A stretch of 33,383 bases of DNA, taken from NCBI GenBank assembly GCA_029267175.1, contig JARIDJ010000025.1, positions 1 to 33,383 of the forward strand, written 5' to 3'. The notes below the pieces were generated by a model. The model was not told the DNA's origin and did no database searches. It saw only the letters and a program-made list of their open reading frames with translations. Below are positions 16,126-24,882 of the stretch, in pieces (within the stretch, counting starts at the first letter, position 1; every line of letters starts with the position of its first letter). A program made the position numbers and the translations under genes. The DNA comes from Psychrobacter sp. (GTDB lineage Bacteria > Pseudomonadota > Gammaproteobacteria > Pseudomonadales > Moraxellaceae).

Positions 16126-16277
16126 GTATTCATGAATGGTAAGACCATTAACGGCAGATTATCATTAAGATATTTTACTATTATTGGTTAGGCAATCGCC
16201 AATAAATTCATTGAATATTTATCAATTAATCGGTGTTGACAGTCGTCTCACCAATAGTCAAAGAGTTAGGAAAATTT
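16126..16277 (+). promoter_or_regulatory. Structured 5' leader of the cold-shock mRNA
   Basis: Near the predicted 5' end is AATGGT, AAG, ACCATT (about 16134-16148), a perfect six-pair hairpin. Further on, TTATTGG (16181-16187) pairs with CCAATAA (16199-16205). In E. coli the long cspA leader acts as a temperature-dependent switch. The same role is inferred here from length and structure only; I do not see an exact E. coli cold box. Confidence 0.5.
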
Positions 16278-16490
16278 ATGTCTGATAAAGTTGAAGGCAC
16301 TGTAAAGTGGTTTAATGAAGCTAAAGGTTTTGGTTTCATTGCACAAGATAACGGCGGACAAGACGTATTCGCTCATTACAGCGCTATCCAAGGTAGCGGT
16401 TTCAAAACCCTAGCTGAAGGCCAAAAAGTATCTTTCATCTTAGGTGAAGGTCAAAAAGGTCCACAAGCTGAGCAAATCGAAGCCCTTTAA
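16278..16490 (+). CDS. Cold-shock protein, CspA family
   Basis: A 70-residue single cold-shock domain that binds single-stranded RNA/DNA and melts mRNA structure. RNP1 is KGFGFI at residues 16-21, RNP2 is DVFAHYS at 29-35, and the start [13 protein letters not shown] is diagnostic. TTAGGA precedes the ATG at 16278; a longer reading from 16233 would cover the leader and is not supported. It has a long leader and its own terminator, so it is monocistronic. Which Csp paralogue this is cannot be told from sequence alone. Confidence 0.96.
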   Translation: MSDKVEGTVKWFNEAKGFGFIAQDNGGQDVFAHYSAIQGSGFKTLAEGQKVSFILGEGQKGPQAEQIEAL

Positions 16491-16607
16491 TCTTAATTAC
16501 AGTTAAGCTTGATTGAATAATCAGTCACTCTTACTGTTCAAAGATTTTATTGCTACAAAGCTTACTGTGTTGTTATAACAACAAAAATATTGTTTAGACT
16601 GTATCCC

Positions 16608-16639
16608 AAAAGCAACCTCTGATAAGGTTGCTTTTTTTT
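16608..16639 (+). terminator. Cold-shock gene terminator
   Basis: AAAAGCAACCT (16608-16618) pairs with AGGTTGCTTTT (16625-16635) around a six-base loop, followed by more T. The rest of 16491-16823 shows nothing certain. Confidence 0.93.
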
Positions 16640-16823
16640 GTTTAAATTTGAGCGGAGTTTATTAATTTATAAGCCAAATTCTTTTTGAAGTTAAAGGCAT
16701 CACTTACCAATGTTCAACAGCTTCTAATACATAGTAAAAAGAAAATAACAGGCAGAGGTGGTTTGATATCTTACAATATCTATTATTTATACTATACATC
16801 TTTAATACTACTAGGAAAATAAT

Positions 16824-17420
16824 ATGGACTGGCAAGCTTGGTTTTTGATTGATTGGCAACAAGTTGTCGGTATAGCTCTATCAGTGCTTGGATTTTACTT
16901 TTGTCTTATCCTATTTACCCGTCTCAATGGTTTGCGTAGTTTCTCAAAATTATCAAGTTATGATCTGGCTATGACGGTGGGTATCGGTAGTATTTTGGCC
17001 TCTACGGTATTGTCAAAATCAACTTCGCTAATGCAGGGCGTGTTTGCTATAGCTATGTTATTTACCTTGCAAGGATTGTTATCGATCGTTAGACGAAAAT
17101 TCAAACCCGTTAAAGCGCTTATTGATAACCAGCCTGTTATTTTGATGGCAAATGGAGAGTATCTTTTTGATAACTTAAAAGAGGCGAAGTTAAGTGAGAA
17201 TGATATCAAGCAGATATTACGCAAAAACGGGGTCAAATCTAAGTCTGAGGTCTTTGCAGTCATTATGGAGACCACCGCTGACATAAGTGTCATAAAAACT
17301 AGCGATACTAGTCCTGATTGGTCATTGTTTGATGATATTCGCGATAATAAAATCCTGGTAACCGCCTATGATAACGGTATTAAGCAAAAAAATAGAGTTG
17401 AGGTGTTTTCGAAACAATAA
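16824..17420 (+). CDS. DUF421 (YetF/YcaP-like) membrane protein
   Basis: A 198-residue inner-membrane protein. Three N-terminal transmembrane segments (about 13-33, 48-64, 69-88) are followed by a soluble C-terminal domain. FTRLNGLRSFSKLSSYDLAMTVGIGSILAST spans the family's RxxGxR/F-x-x-fD region. In the soluble domain, KALIDNQPVILMANGEYLFDNLKEAKLSENDI and LRKNGVKSKSEVFAVIMETT match the DUF421 pattern. Members of the family occur in spore-formers and enterobacteria; the biochemical role is not established. It is shorter than YcaP at the C terminus. It appears monocistronic, with a weak TTGATA/TATACT pair upstream at poor spacing and no clear terminator. Confidence 0.85.
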   Translation: MDWQAWFLIDWQQVVGIALSVLGFYFCLILFTRLNGLRSFSKLSSYDLAMTVGIGSILASTVLSKSTSLMQGVFAIAMLFTLQGLLSIVRRKFKPVKALIDNQPVILMANGEYLFDNLKEAKLSENDIKQILRKNGVKSKSEVFAVIMETTADISVIKTSDTSPDWSLFDDIRDNKILVTAYDNGIKQKNRVEVFSKQ

Positions 17421-17569
17421 CAAAAAGTTAAGCAATTCGCGAGTCACTAATGCTATAAAGGGTACTAATAGCAAGGCTTCAAAAAGACTAGCAAGCCAAG
17501 TATACTTTTAATTATGGTATTTATTCAAATACTTATAAATTTATGACCCATTATTCACGGCGTCATCTT

Positions 17570-17605
17570 GACCTACAGGCCTTGCTCACGCAAGATAGTC
17601 AGGTC
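17570..17605. repeat. Nested inverted repeat upstream of etfB
   Basis: GACCT (17570-17574) mirrors AGGTC (17601-17605), enclosing CTTGC (17581-17585) and GCAAG (17590-17594) around TCAC. It may be an operator or an RNA structure 155 bases before etfB. Nothing else is recognised in the 17421-17760 gap. Confidence 0.45.
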
Positions 17606-17760
17606 TTATAGTTAGCTTAATGAACAAGTACAATAAACCAGCTTAACCAATAAATAGCGTTAGTCTGATTTATGATAGTGAATCTTCATTTTAAAAGTAA
17701 ACTCTCTAATAACCATAAATAAATGGTTTTAATCCATAATATCTAAAAAAAGAGGAATGT

Positions 17761-18510
17761 ATGAAAGCATTAGTCGCGGTCAAGCGTGTCATTGATTATA
17801 ACGTAAAAGTTCGTGTCAAAGCCGATCACTCTGGGGTAGATTTGTCGAACACCAAGATGTCTATCAACCCATTTGACGAGATCGCTGTTGAAGAAGCAGT
17901 ACGTCTTAAAGAAGCGGGCGTCATTGATGAGATCATCGTCGCCTCTATTGGTCCAAAAGAGTCACAAGAGCAAATCCGTGCCGCTCTAGCTTTAGGAGCT
18001 GACCGCGGGGTATTGGTACAGACTGACGAGAAGCCATATCCTTTGCAAGTGGCTAAAATCCTAAAAAGCATTGCTGAGTCGGAGTCTACCGATATTATTT
18101 TACTAGGTAAGCAAGCTATCGACGATGATAATAACCAAACTGGTCAGATGTTAGCGGCGCTAATGGGTATCGGTCAGGGTACTTTTGCCTCAGAAGTAAA
18201 AGTCGAAGGTGATAAAGTTAACGTCACTCGTGAGATTGATGGTGGTCTACAGACGGTTGCATTGACGTTACCAGCGGTTATCACTACTGACCTGCGTTTG
18301 AATGAGCCACGTTACGCTAAGCTGCCTAATATCATGAAAGCGAAGAAAAAGCCGCTTGATGAAAAAACCCCAGCCGATTTTGGTGTAGATATGACCTCTA
18401 TGCAGCAAATTACTAAGGTTGAGCCACCTGCTGAGCGCAAAGCTGGTATTACAGTGAAATCAGTGGATGAGTTGGTTGATAAGCTCAAAAATGAAGCTAA
18501 AGTAATCTAA
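17761..18510 (+). CDS. etfB: Electron transfer flavoprotein beta subunit
   Basis: A 249-residue small ETF subunit; it binds AMP and, with EtfA, carries electrons from acyl-CoA and other dehydrogenases to ETF-quinone oxidoreductase. The start [59 protein letters not shown] (AMP-binding loop) and [20 protein letters not shown] (family signature) are all present. AGAGGA lies just before the ATG. It pairs with etfA after a 106-base gap. The quinone oxidoreductase is not in this window. Confidence 0.97.
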   Translation: MKALVAVKRVIDYNVKVRVKADHSGVDLSNTKMSINPFDEIAVEEAVRLKEAGVIDEIIVASIGPKESQEQIRAALALGADRGVLVQTDEKPYPLQVAKILKSIAESESTDIILLGKQAIDDDNNQTGQMLAALMGIGQGTFASEVKVEGDKVNVTREIDGGLQTVALTLPAVITTDLRLNEPRYAKLPNIMKAKKKPLDEKTPADFGVDMTSMQQITKVEPPAERKAGITVKSVDELVDKLKNEAKVI

Positions 18511-18527
18511 TATTTTAAGGATTTAGT

Positions 18528-18560
18528 GCTATCAAAAAATAGTATTAATAGATTGATAGC
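18528..18560 (+). repeat. Inverted repeat in the etfB-etfA gap
   Basis: GCTATCA (18528-18534) mirrors TGATAGC (18554-18560) around a 19-base A/T-rich loop. There is no T run, so it is probably an mRNA structure rather than a terminator. Confidence 0.35.
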
Positions 18561-18616
18561 GATGACCTTTTATATTTACAAAACAATGATTACGCGAACT
18601 TATAAAGGATAAAACA

Positions 18617-19549
18617 ATGGCCATTTTGGTATATGCAGAACATGACAATGCCAGTCTAAAAAAGGCAACTCTAAATACTATCGCTGCTGCGAAAAAGATG
18701 GGCGATGACGTTCATGTATTAGTCGCTGGTAGTGGCGCGCAAGCCGCAGCCGATGAAGCGGCAAAAGCGGAAGGCGTGAGCAAAGTATTGTTAGCGGACA
18801 ACGCCGCTTATGAGCATCAATTAGCCGCAAACATTGCTTTATTAGTGGCTGATGTGGCAGGCGATTATAGTCATATCGTCGCTCCTGCTACTACTACTGG
18901 TAAAAACTTCATGCCGCGCGTAGCAGCTTTGCTTGATGTAAGCATGCTATCAGAGATCTCAGCGGTTATAGATGCACAAACCTTTGAGCGTCCTATCTAT
19001 GCAGGTAATGCTACTGCTACCGTTAAGACCTCGGAGGACAAAGTAGTGGTCACAGTCCGTACCACTGCTTTTGATCCAGTCGCTAGCGAAGGGGGTTCAG
19101 CCACCGTTGAAACTATCGATAACGTACAAGATGCAGGAAAATCAAGCTTTGTCAATGAAGAGATGGCGAGCTCTGATCGTCCAGAGCTTACCTCAGCTGG
19201 CATCGTCGTTTCTGGTGGCCGCGCGTTAGCTAATGGCGAGAACTTCACTAAATATATCGAACCACTAGCTGATAAGTTAGGGGCTGCTATTGGTGCATCG
19301 CGAGCAGCAGTTGATGCCGGTTATGTGCCTAATGATATGCAGGTCGGTCAAACGGGTAAAATCGTTGCGCCGCAGCTTTATATCGCTGCTGGTATCTCAG
19401 GCGCTATTCAGCATTTAGCCGGTATGAAGGACTCTAAAGTTATCGTAGCTATCAATAATGATCCAGAAGCTCCGATAGCTAGTGTTGCTGATTATTTCTT
19501 AGAAGCAGATTTGTTTGATGCTTTACCTGAGCTAACTAGTAAAATCTAA
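18617..19549 (+). CDS. etfA: Electron transfer flavoprotein alpha subunit
   Basis: The 310-residue FAD-binding ETF subunit. The N-terminal half resembles a nucleotide-binding fold (MAILVYAEHDNASLKKATLN). The C-terminal FAD domain has AGIVVSGGRAL near residues 193-203, GASRAAVDAGYVPNDMQVGQTGK, and the PS00696-type region LYIAAGISGAIQHLAGM followed by VIVAINNDPEAPI. AAAGGA precedes the ATG. It ends at a strong bidirectional terminator facing the SpoU methyltransferase gene. Confidence 0.97.
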   Translation: MAILVYAEHDNASLKKATLNTIAAAKKMGDDVHVLVAGSGAQAAADEAAKAEGVSKVLLADNAAYEHQLAANIALLVADVAGDYSHIVAPATTTGKNFMPRVAALLDVSMLSEISAVIDAQTFERPIYAGNATATVKTSEDKVVVTVRTTAFDPVASEGGSATVETIDNVQDAGKSSFVNEEMASSDRPELTSAGIVVSGGRALANGENFTKYIEPLADKLGAAIGASRAAVDAGYVPNDMQVGQTGKIVAPQLYIAAGISGAIQHLAGMKDSKVIVAINNDPEAPIASVADYFLEADLFDALPELTSKI

Positions 19550-19579
19550 GTGATCAGTCCAAAAAGATTATAATTAATT

Positions 19580-19612
19580 AAACCCTACTATTAAAAATAG
19601 TAGGGTTTTTTA
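19580..19612. terminator. Bidirectional terminator after etfA
   Basis: AAACCCTACTATT and AATAGTAGGGTTT form a perfect 13-pair stem with an AAA loop, followed by T on the plus strand and flanked by A/T-rich sequence on the other. It separates the convergent etfA and the SpoU gene. Confidence 0.93.
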
Positions 19613-19680
19613 TTGGTCGATTTTTATATTTAGCGAGTTGCCTACGATAGTTATGACAGACGCTAAGGATAGCTTTAGTA

Positions 19681-20475
19681 TTAACTATAACTTCTTTGCC
19701 GCAAAGTCTCATAAAGACACAGTGAGCCTGCAATAGCGACGTTTAAGCTTTCTTGACCATTGGGCTGCGGTAGCGCAATTGGGGTAGCGCACTGCATCAG
19801 CTCATCGCTAACTCCTTGACCTTCGTGACCCATTATCCAAGCTACTGGCTTAGATAAGTCATAATCATAAATAAGGGTATCGGTATGCGAGCTGGTAGCT
19901 AATAAAGGAGACTTTACCTTAGCTAAAATATCATCAATAGCTAAATTCTCATAAATTGTTAGCGCAAACTGAGCGCCCATGCCAGCACGCAAAGTCTTAG
20001 GTGACCATGCCTGTGCGCTGTTGATCGTGCAAAGTACGGTCTCAATACCAACAGCGGCAGCGGTGCGCAACAACGTACCGACATTACCGCTATCTTGTAT
20101 ATCGTTTAAGATCAAGCAGTCACTCTCAATCACTGGTAGATCTAACGCAGGTATCTTGATGATGGCCATGATATCAACGCCAGTGCCAAGCGTACGGATA
20201 CTGCTGTATAGCGAGTCGGACAAAATCATAACGCTGCTATATGTAGGCAGGCGCGATAGTATCTGCTGTACCTCGCTATGACTTTGCGCTGACTCAGCTA
20301 CTAATACTTGCACCAGCGAGTAGTCACTACGTAAGGCAGCATCCAGCAAATGAATGCCTTCTATGACCGTTTGCGCTTGCTTTTTGCGCTGGCGAGCTTG
20401 AGTCAGTAGAGCTTTGGCTAGCTTTACCGTGGCATTTTTGTCTGAGGTAATAAGCTCGGTAGGATTAGAGATCAT
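19681..20475 (-). CDS. SpoU (TrmH) family RNA 2'-O-methyltransferase
   Basis: A 264-residue SPOUT-class enzyme expected to methylate ribose of an rRNA or tRNA using S-adenosylmethionine bound in a knotted domain. An N-terminal substrate-binding domain (about 15-105, with VIEGIHLLDAAL) precedes the catalytic domain. Motif 1 is NDIQDSGNVGTLLRTAAAVG, motif 2 IMGHEGQGVS (about 214-223), and motif 3 SLNVAIAGSLCLYETLRQR. The length and N-terminal domain suggest an rRNA methyltransferase such as the TsnR/RlmB group, but the exact target cannot be read from the sequence. The ATG at 20475 has no strong ribosome binding site. It is on the same strand as fbp, 70 bases downstream of it. Confidence 0.9.
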   Translation of the reverse strand: MISNPTELITSDKNATVKLAKALLTQARQRKKQAQTVIEGIHLLDAALRSDYSLVQVLVAESAQSHSEVQQILSRLPTYSSVMILSDSLYSSIRTLGTGVDIMAIIKIPALDLPVIESDCLILNDIQDSGNVGTLLRTAAAVGIETVLCTINSAQAWSPKTLRAGMGAQFALTIYENLAIDDILAKVKSPLLATSSHTDTLIYDYDLSKPVAWIMGHEGQGVSDELMQCATPIALPQPNGQESLNVAIAGSLCLYETLRQRSYS

Positions 20476-20545
20476 AAAAGGCCATTTAAGGTTTTAACAG
20501 TTAGATTGATAATAAAGCGTAGAATAAAATTTTTAAAAGTGGGTG

Positions 20546-21526
20546 TTATTCGCCGTGCTGAATATGTAACTGCTTGATATAGTCCACTTCATTTTTACTA
20601 CCTAATACCACAGGAACGCGCTGATGGATATCGGTAGGTTCAATATCTAAGATACGAGTGACCGCATCGGTTGCCATACCACCAGCACGCTCTATAAGTA
20701 AGCTCATAGGATTGGCTTCATACATCAAGCGTAATTTACCAGCCTTATTGGCATACTTAGTATCAAAAGGATAAGTAAATAGACCACCGCGGCATAAAAT
20801 ACGGTGTACGTCGCCGACCATAGCAGCGACCCAGCGCGTATTGAAGTCGCGACCCCTTACGCCTGTCTCTCCAGCAATGACCTCATCGATATATTGCTGC
20901 ATAGGCTTGCGCCAATAACGATAGTTTGAGGCATTGATAGCATATTCGCTGGTGTCGGCGGCGATTTGTACATGATCATTAATCAATAAATAATCACCGC
21001 TGTCAGGGTCTAAGCTGAACATCACCACTTTGTCATTAACGCTCAAGGCTAGCATAGTGGATGTGCCATATAATAAGTAGCCTGCTGCTAGCTGCTGCGA
21101 GCCGGCTTGCAAAAAGTCTTGATCTTCACTGCTATGACCTTGGCGCTGATAAGGCAAAATTGAGAAAATAGTACCCACTGCCATATTGATATCAATGTTG
21201 GAGGAGCCATCGAGTGGATCAAATAAAATCAGCAAGCTGCCATCTTTATTGGCTGGAGTTGCATGATCAAGCTCTTCTGAGGCAACTCCTGCGCAATGAG
21301 GGTTTTGTGCTAGTGCTTTTAGTAGCATATCATTGGCTAGTACATCGAGCTTTTTTTGTTCTTCACCTTGCACGTTTTGATTACCAGCTTCACCTAAGAT
21401 GTCAGCTAACGCGCCTTTTTGTAGCAGTTGTGAGATAGTTTTGCCAACCTCAGTGACGGTAGTGATAAGATCGCTGACCGCAGCGTTTGCTGAGTGCTCA
21501 TTAAGATATTGTGCCAAGGTAATCAT
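20546..21526 (-). CDS. fbp: Fructose-1,6-bisphosphatase class 1
   Basis: Fbp hydrolyses fructose-1,6-bisphosphate to fructose-6-phosphate in gluconeogenesis. At 326 residues it is typical of class 1. Metal ligands: SEE at 83-85 and the signature [20 protein letters not shown] (101-120, with Asp103 and Asp106). Substrate-binding [14 protein letters not shown] and [20 protein letters not shown] follow. AGGA precedes the ATG at six bases. It is divergent from pyrB across a 474-base region. Gluconeogenesis would matter in an organism growing on organic acids, as Moraxellaceae usually do; that is general knowledge of the group. Confidence 0.97.
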   Translation of the reverse strand: MITLAQYLNEHSANAAVSDLITTVTEVGKTISQLLQKGALADILGEAGNQNVQGEEQKKLDVLANDMLLKALAQNPHCAGVASEELDHATPANKDGSLLILFDPLDGSSNIDINMAVGTIFSILPYQRQGHSSEDQDFLQAGSQQLAAGYLLYGTSTMLALSVNDKVVMFSLDPDSGDYLLINDHVQIAADTSEYAINASNYRYWRKPMQQYIDEVIAGETGVRGRDFNTRWVAAMVGDVHRILCRGGLFTYPFDTKYANKAGKLRLMYEANPMSLLIERAGGMATDAVTRILDIEPTDIHQRVPVVLGSKNEVDYIKQLHIQHGE

Positions 21527-22000
21527 AGGGTATCCTAAAGTATAAAAGGGTAATAAGGGTGCAGGTAGTGGCTAAATCGCTAATAATTTTATTCTATTTT
21601 TCATCATTCCAAAAATCAGCTACACTATAAGAGTTCTTGACGAGAATTATTGGCTTAGGCTTATCGCTACTAATAAAGCTACTACTGCTATTTGTTATGA
21701 CAAAAAAAGCTGCCCCAAAATATAAGCAATGTAAAGGGTTGATATTGACTTAAACTTTGCCAAATAGCGCCAGCTTACTCTTAATAATAGCTGAAATCGA
21801 CATTCAACATAGAGCAGGGTAAAGTGTAGCAAATAAGCGCTAGAAAGTCTTTTGCTCTCTGCCTTTTGCTTTATGATTATATAAAAGTTAACAAGCGGTG
21901 TAAGTATGAATTTTTATGATTGTCTATAACAATAGTCAAAATTAGATTACCACTCTATAACCCTTTAGTCCTCTAAACCCATTTATAAAGACTTGCTACT
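21527..22000. other. Divergent fbp/pyrB intergenic region
   Basis: I see no gene. Contents are a TATAAA at 21880-21885 without a good -35, a TTGACT at 21745 without a matching -10, and a short inverted repeat, ATTGT/ACAAT, at 21919-21933, about 70 bases before pyrB. There is no pyrimidine attenuator-type hairpin with a U run. Confidence 0.5.
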
Positions 22001-23074
22001 ATGTCAACTTCTACTCAAACTCATCCCGCCCAGCCTTCCTTATCTACTGACTCGGCTAAGCCTGATCCTAAAGCCATTCATGAGCAGCTCGATATCTCTC
22101 TGAGTCGTCCACAGCTCAATAGTGATGGTAGTATCCGTCATTTTTTGGGAGTAGAGGGGCTTAACAAGGCGCAATTACAAAAAATCATCGCCAAAGCTGA
22201 GACTTTTATTGATGACAATGGCCAGCTTATCAACCGTCCTGAGCTTGAAGGCTGTACGGTGATGAATCTGTTTTTTGAGCCATCCACTCGGACGCGCACC
22301 ACCTTTGAGGTAGCCGAAAAGCGTCTAGGGGCGAATGTGTTAAATCTAGATATTGCCAGCTCTAGTGCCAAAAAAGGCGAGAGTCTACGCGATACGTTAT
22401 GGAACTTGCAAGCAATGACGGCAGATATTTTTGTGGTACGTCATTCAGCGTCAGGAGCCGCACATTTTATGGCAACAGAGGTGACACCCGACATTGCTAT
22501 TATCAATGGCGGCGATGGCTGGCACGCGCACCCGACGCAAGGGATGCTTGATATGCTCACCATTCACCGTGAAGCGCCGCGTCCGTTTGAGGAGCTCTCA
22601 GTAGCGATTATCGGTGATATCAAACACTCACGAGTGGCGCGCTCTGATATTAGCGCGCTACAAACACTTGGGGTAAAAGATATACGAGTGATTGCCCCGC
22701 GCACACTTTTACCTAAAGGGATTGAGCGGTTTGGCGTCAATGTTTTTGAGGACATGAATGAGTGCGTGACCGACTGTGATGTCATTATGGGTTTGCGTAT
22801 CCAAAATGAGCGTATTGGCTCGCCGCTGCTCGCTTCATCAAGCGAGTACTATAAGCACTACGGTATTACACCTGAGCGCGTGGCGTTAGCAAAGCCTGAT
22901 GTGCTTATTATGCATCCAGGCCCGATGAACCGAGGCGTTGAGATTGCCTCAAGTGTAGCAGATGGCGCGCAGTCTGTGATCTTAAAGCAAGTTAGCAATG
23001 GAGTCGCCATTCGTATGGCAGTATTGTCGCTAGCGATGGAGGGTCAGCGCCGCCATCAAGCGCTTGCTAACTGA
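22001..23074 (+). CDS. pyrB: Aspartate carbamoyltransferase catalytic subunit
   Basis: PyrB joins carbamoyl phosphate and aspartate, the first committed step of pyrimidine synthesis. Motifs: [20 protein letters not shown], with the carbamoyl-phosphate loop STRTRT at 95-100; [17 protein letters not shown], with the Ser-Lys pair reaching over from the neighbouring subunit; HPTQGMLDM; and [12 protein letters not shown]. At 357 residues it is longer than the E. coli chain, because of an N-terminal stretch of about 40 residues rich in Ser, Thr and Pro. Pseudomonas-type enzymes with an associated PyrC' have N-terminal extensions tied to nucleotide regulation. pyrI is absent. The PyrC' gene follows after 59 bases. 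Confidence 0.96.
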   Translation: MSTSTQTHPAQPSLSTDSAKPDPKAIHEQLDISLSRPQLNSDGSIRHFLGVEGLNKAQLQKIIAKAETFIDDNGQLINRPELEGCTVMNLFFEPSTRTRTTFEVAEKRLGANVLNLDIASSSAKKGESLRDTLWNLQAMTADIFVVRHSASGAAHFMATEVTPDIAIINGGDGWHAHPTQGMLDMLTIHREAPRPFEELSVAIIGDIKHSRVARSDISALQTLGVKDIRVIAPRTLLPKGIERFGVNVFEDMNECVTDCDVIMGLRIQNERIGSPLLASSSEYYKHYGITPERVALAKPDVLIMHPGPMNRGVEIASSVADGAQSVILKQVSNGVAIRMAVLSLAMEGQRRHQALAN

Positions 23075-23133
23075 TATTTACATACGCCTTTTTAGACTTT
23101 TTTAGACCTTTTATCGATACGGTAATAACGCTC

Positions 23134-24345
23134 ATGACCCAAATTACAAATTCAGATACTACTATGCACGATTTACTGCCAGAGATATTTAAACAATCAT
23201 TATCAGCCGCGGCTACGACTCAGCTTGCAAACTTAGATGCTAATAGTGAGAGGTGGTTATTACCGCCCTTAGTTGATCTATGTGCGCGCTTGCGTGAACC
23301 GGGGCAACAGCAGCATGGCACCCTGATCTCAGAGGGGCGTGCTGCCCGCGGTAATGGCTTTTTGCATGTGGTAACGCCGCCTGATACCAATCCTATTTTG
23401 GAGAATGGTTCTTTATTAAAAGGCTTACGTGAGCGTGCTTTGGAGGATGGTGGTATTTACTTGCACATTCTTGGCGCTTTGACTGAGGGTCTAAAAGGGC
23501 AAAACCCTTCTAATATAGCGGGTCTAAAAAAAGGCGGCTGTATCGCCGTCTCGAACGCGCGAAGACCTTTTGCTAATGACTTAGTGCTACTGCGTACTTT
23601 GGAATATGCCGCTACTTTTGGCCTAAAAGTATTTTTTTATCCTGATGAGCCTAGCCTCTCCAGCGAAGGAGTCGCGCATGAGGGTTATATCGCCTCTTAT
23701 CATGGCTTGCAAGGCATTCCTTGGATCGCTGAAACGGTAGCTTTATCCACTCAGCTTTTGATGGTGGAGGAGACAGGGATTGCTGCGCACTTTAGCCAAT
23801 TATCGTGCAAGTCGTCGGTTGAGCTGATGCGCTGGGCGAAAGATAAGGGTTTGCCTGTAACCTGTGATGTGGCGATGCATCAATTGTATCTAACTGATGA
23901 TAATTTGGAGGGGTTCAATGCGCAAGCCTACGTATTACCGCCGCTACGCAGTAATACCGATCAGCAAGCGCTGCGCCGCGGCTTACAAGATGGCACTATA
24001 GATGCGATTTGTAGTCATCATGAGCCTCTCAATGCCACTGCCAAAAAAGCGCCTTTTGCAGAGAGTACGCCAGGCATTTCTAACTTTGATACTTTTATGG
24101 CTTTGGCCTGTCAGTTAGTGCGCGATGAGATATTAACCTTAGCGCAATTGGTTGACAAGATCTGTCTTAACCCTGCCAAAATTGCTGGTATTAGCCATCA
24201 ATATGAAAGCATTGGCGGCGCTATTTTGGTAGATCCTAATATGAAGTGGCAAGTGACTAACGATACTATGCTATCCAATGGTAAAAATACGCCTTTCTTT
24301 GCGCAGCAGCTGCAGGGGCGAGTAGTGGAGACTTTCTTTGCCTAA
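23134..24345 (+). CDS. Dihydroorotase homologue PyrC', probably non-catalytic
   Basis: A 403-residue amidohydrolase-fold protein following pyrB. The usual dihydroorotase motif Asp-x-His-x-His-x-Arg-Glu-Pro-Gly is DLCARLREPG here (residues 48-57), so both zinc-binding histidines are lost (Cys50, Arg52). The catalytic Asp of the ThrAspHis motif is replaced too (SHHEPL, His295). Other fold landmarks remain, such as HVVTPPDTNP, AHFSQLS and CDVAMHQLYLTDDNL. In Pseudomonas such a protein is needed to assemble the dodecameric aspartate transcarbamoylase and has no dihydroorotase activity. The same role is inferred here. An active pyrC should exist elsewhere. The stop overlaps the next gene by eight bases. 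Confidence 0.92.
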   Translation: MTQITNSDTTMHDLLPEIFKQSLSAAATTQLANLDANSERWLLPPLVDLCARLREPGQQQHGTLISEGRAARGNGFLHVVTPPDTNPILENGSLLKGLRERALEDGGIYLHILGALTEGLKGQNPSNIAGLKKGGCIAVSNARRPFANDLVLLRTLEYAATFGLKVFFYPDEPSLSSEGVAHEGYIASYHGLQGIPWIAETVALSTQLLMVEETGIAAHFSQLSCKSSVELMRWAKDKGLPVTCDVAMHQLYLTDDNLEGFNAQAYVLPPLRSNTDQQALRRGLQDGTIDAICSHHEPLNATAKKAPFAESTPGISNFDTFMALACQLVRDEILTLAQLVDKICLNPAKIAGISHQYESIGGAILVDPNMKWQVTNDTMLSNGKNTPFFAQQLQGRVVETFFA

Positions 24346-24853
24346 GCACTCTTGGCCTAATAGCCGGTTGTCTAATGCTAATAGGCACAATAAAAGCACC
24401 GCTAGTGAATCGATCAAAGCGGTCGCTATTTATGAGATTGTCAAAGGGCTAGGCGCTTTATTAGGGGCAGTCGCCTTATGGCGATGGCATAGTAATCTTG
24501 AGCTGTGGCTACAGACAGCGACAGTCTCTTGGCAGCGTAACTTTGGCAAGATATTAGCGCCGCAAATAGAGAGCAGTGTGCAGATTGCGCAGCGAGCCAG
24601 TCAAAACTGGCCGCTGTTCTTATTATTTATCTGTATCTACGCCACTATTCGTTTTGTTGAAGCTTATGGCTTATGGCAGGATAAAACTTGGGCTTATTGG
24701 TTTAGCGTCTTGGGCTACGGGATATTTATTCCCGTTGAGGTATATTATCTAGTTACTAGCCCCTTTGACTGGTTTAAACTATTTATTTTGCTGCTTAATA
24801 TTATTATCGTCATCATCGTTTATCGCAACATGAAACGTAAGGGTTTGATATAA
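24338..24853 (+). CDS. DUF2127 family membrane protein
   Basis: A 171-residue inner-membrane protein of the DUF2127 family, function not known to me. After a basic N terminus come a membrane segment at about 30-48 (AIYEIVKGLGALLGAVALW), a second at about 90-108 ending in the family-like IRFVEAYGLW, a third around 117-137 (WAYWFSVLGYGIFIPVEVYYL), and a fourth at about 145-163. The TTG start at 24338 overlaps the end of pyrC' and has GGAG seven bases upstream, so translation may be coupled. No ATG is available before the conserved part. It converges on the antiporter gene with only 29 bases between and no visible terminator. Confidence 0.8.
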   Translation: MPKHSWPNSRLSNANRHNKSTASESIKAVAIYEIVKGLGALLGAVALWRWHSNLELWLQTATVSWQRNFGKILAPQIESSVQIAQRASQNWPLFLLFICIYATIRFVEAYGLWQDKTWAYWFSVLGYGIFIPVEVYYLVTSPFDWFKLFILLLNIIIVIIVYRNMKRKGLI

Positions 24854-24882
24854 AAAGCGTAATAAGCTGCTATCTATAATGT

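Noticed and set aside
16132..16191. A 19-codon frame in the cold-shock leader preceded by AAGGAG
   Set aside because: The predicted transcription start is at or after the AAGGAG, so it would not be in the RNA, and the peptide is tiny and unconvincing.
21640..22000. Search for a pyrimidine attenuator or leader peptide before pyrB
   Set aside because: No hairpin followed by a U run and no T-rich RNA tract paired with a short leader frame is present.
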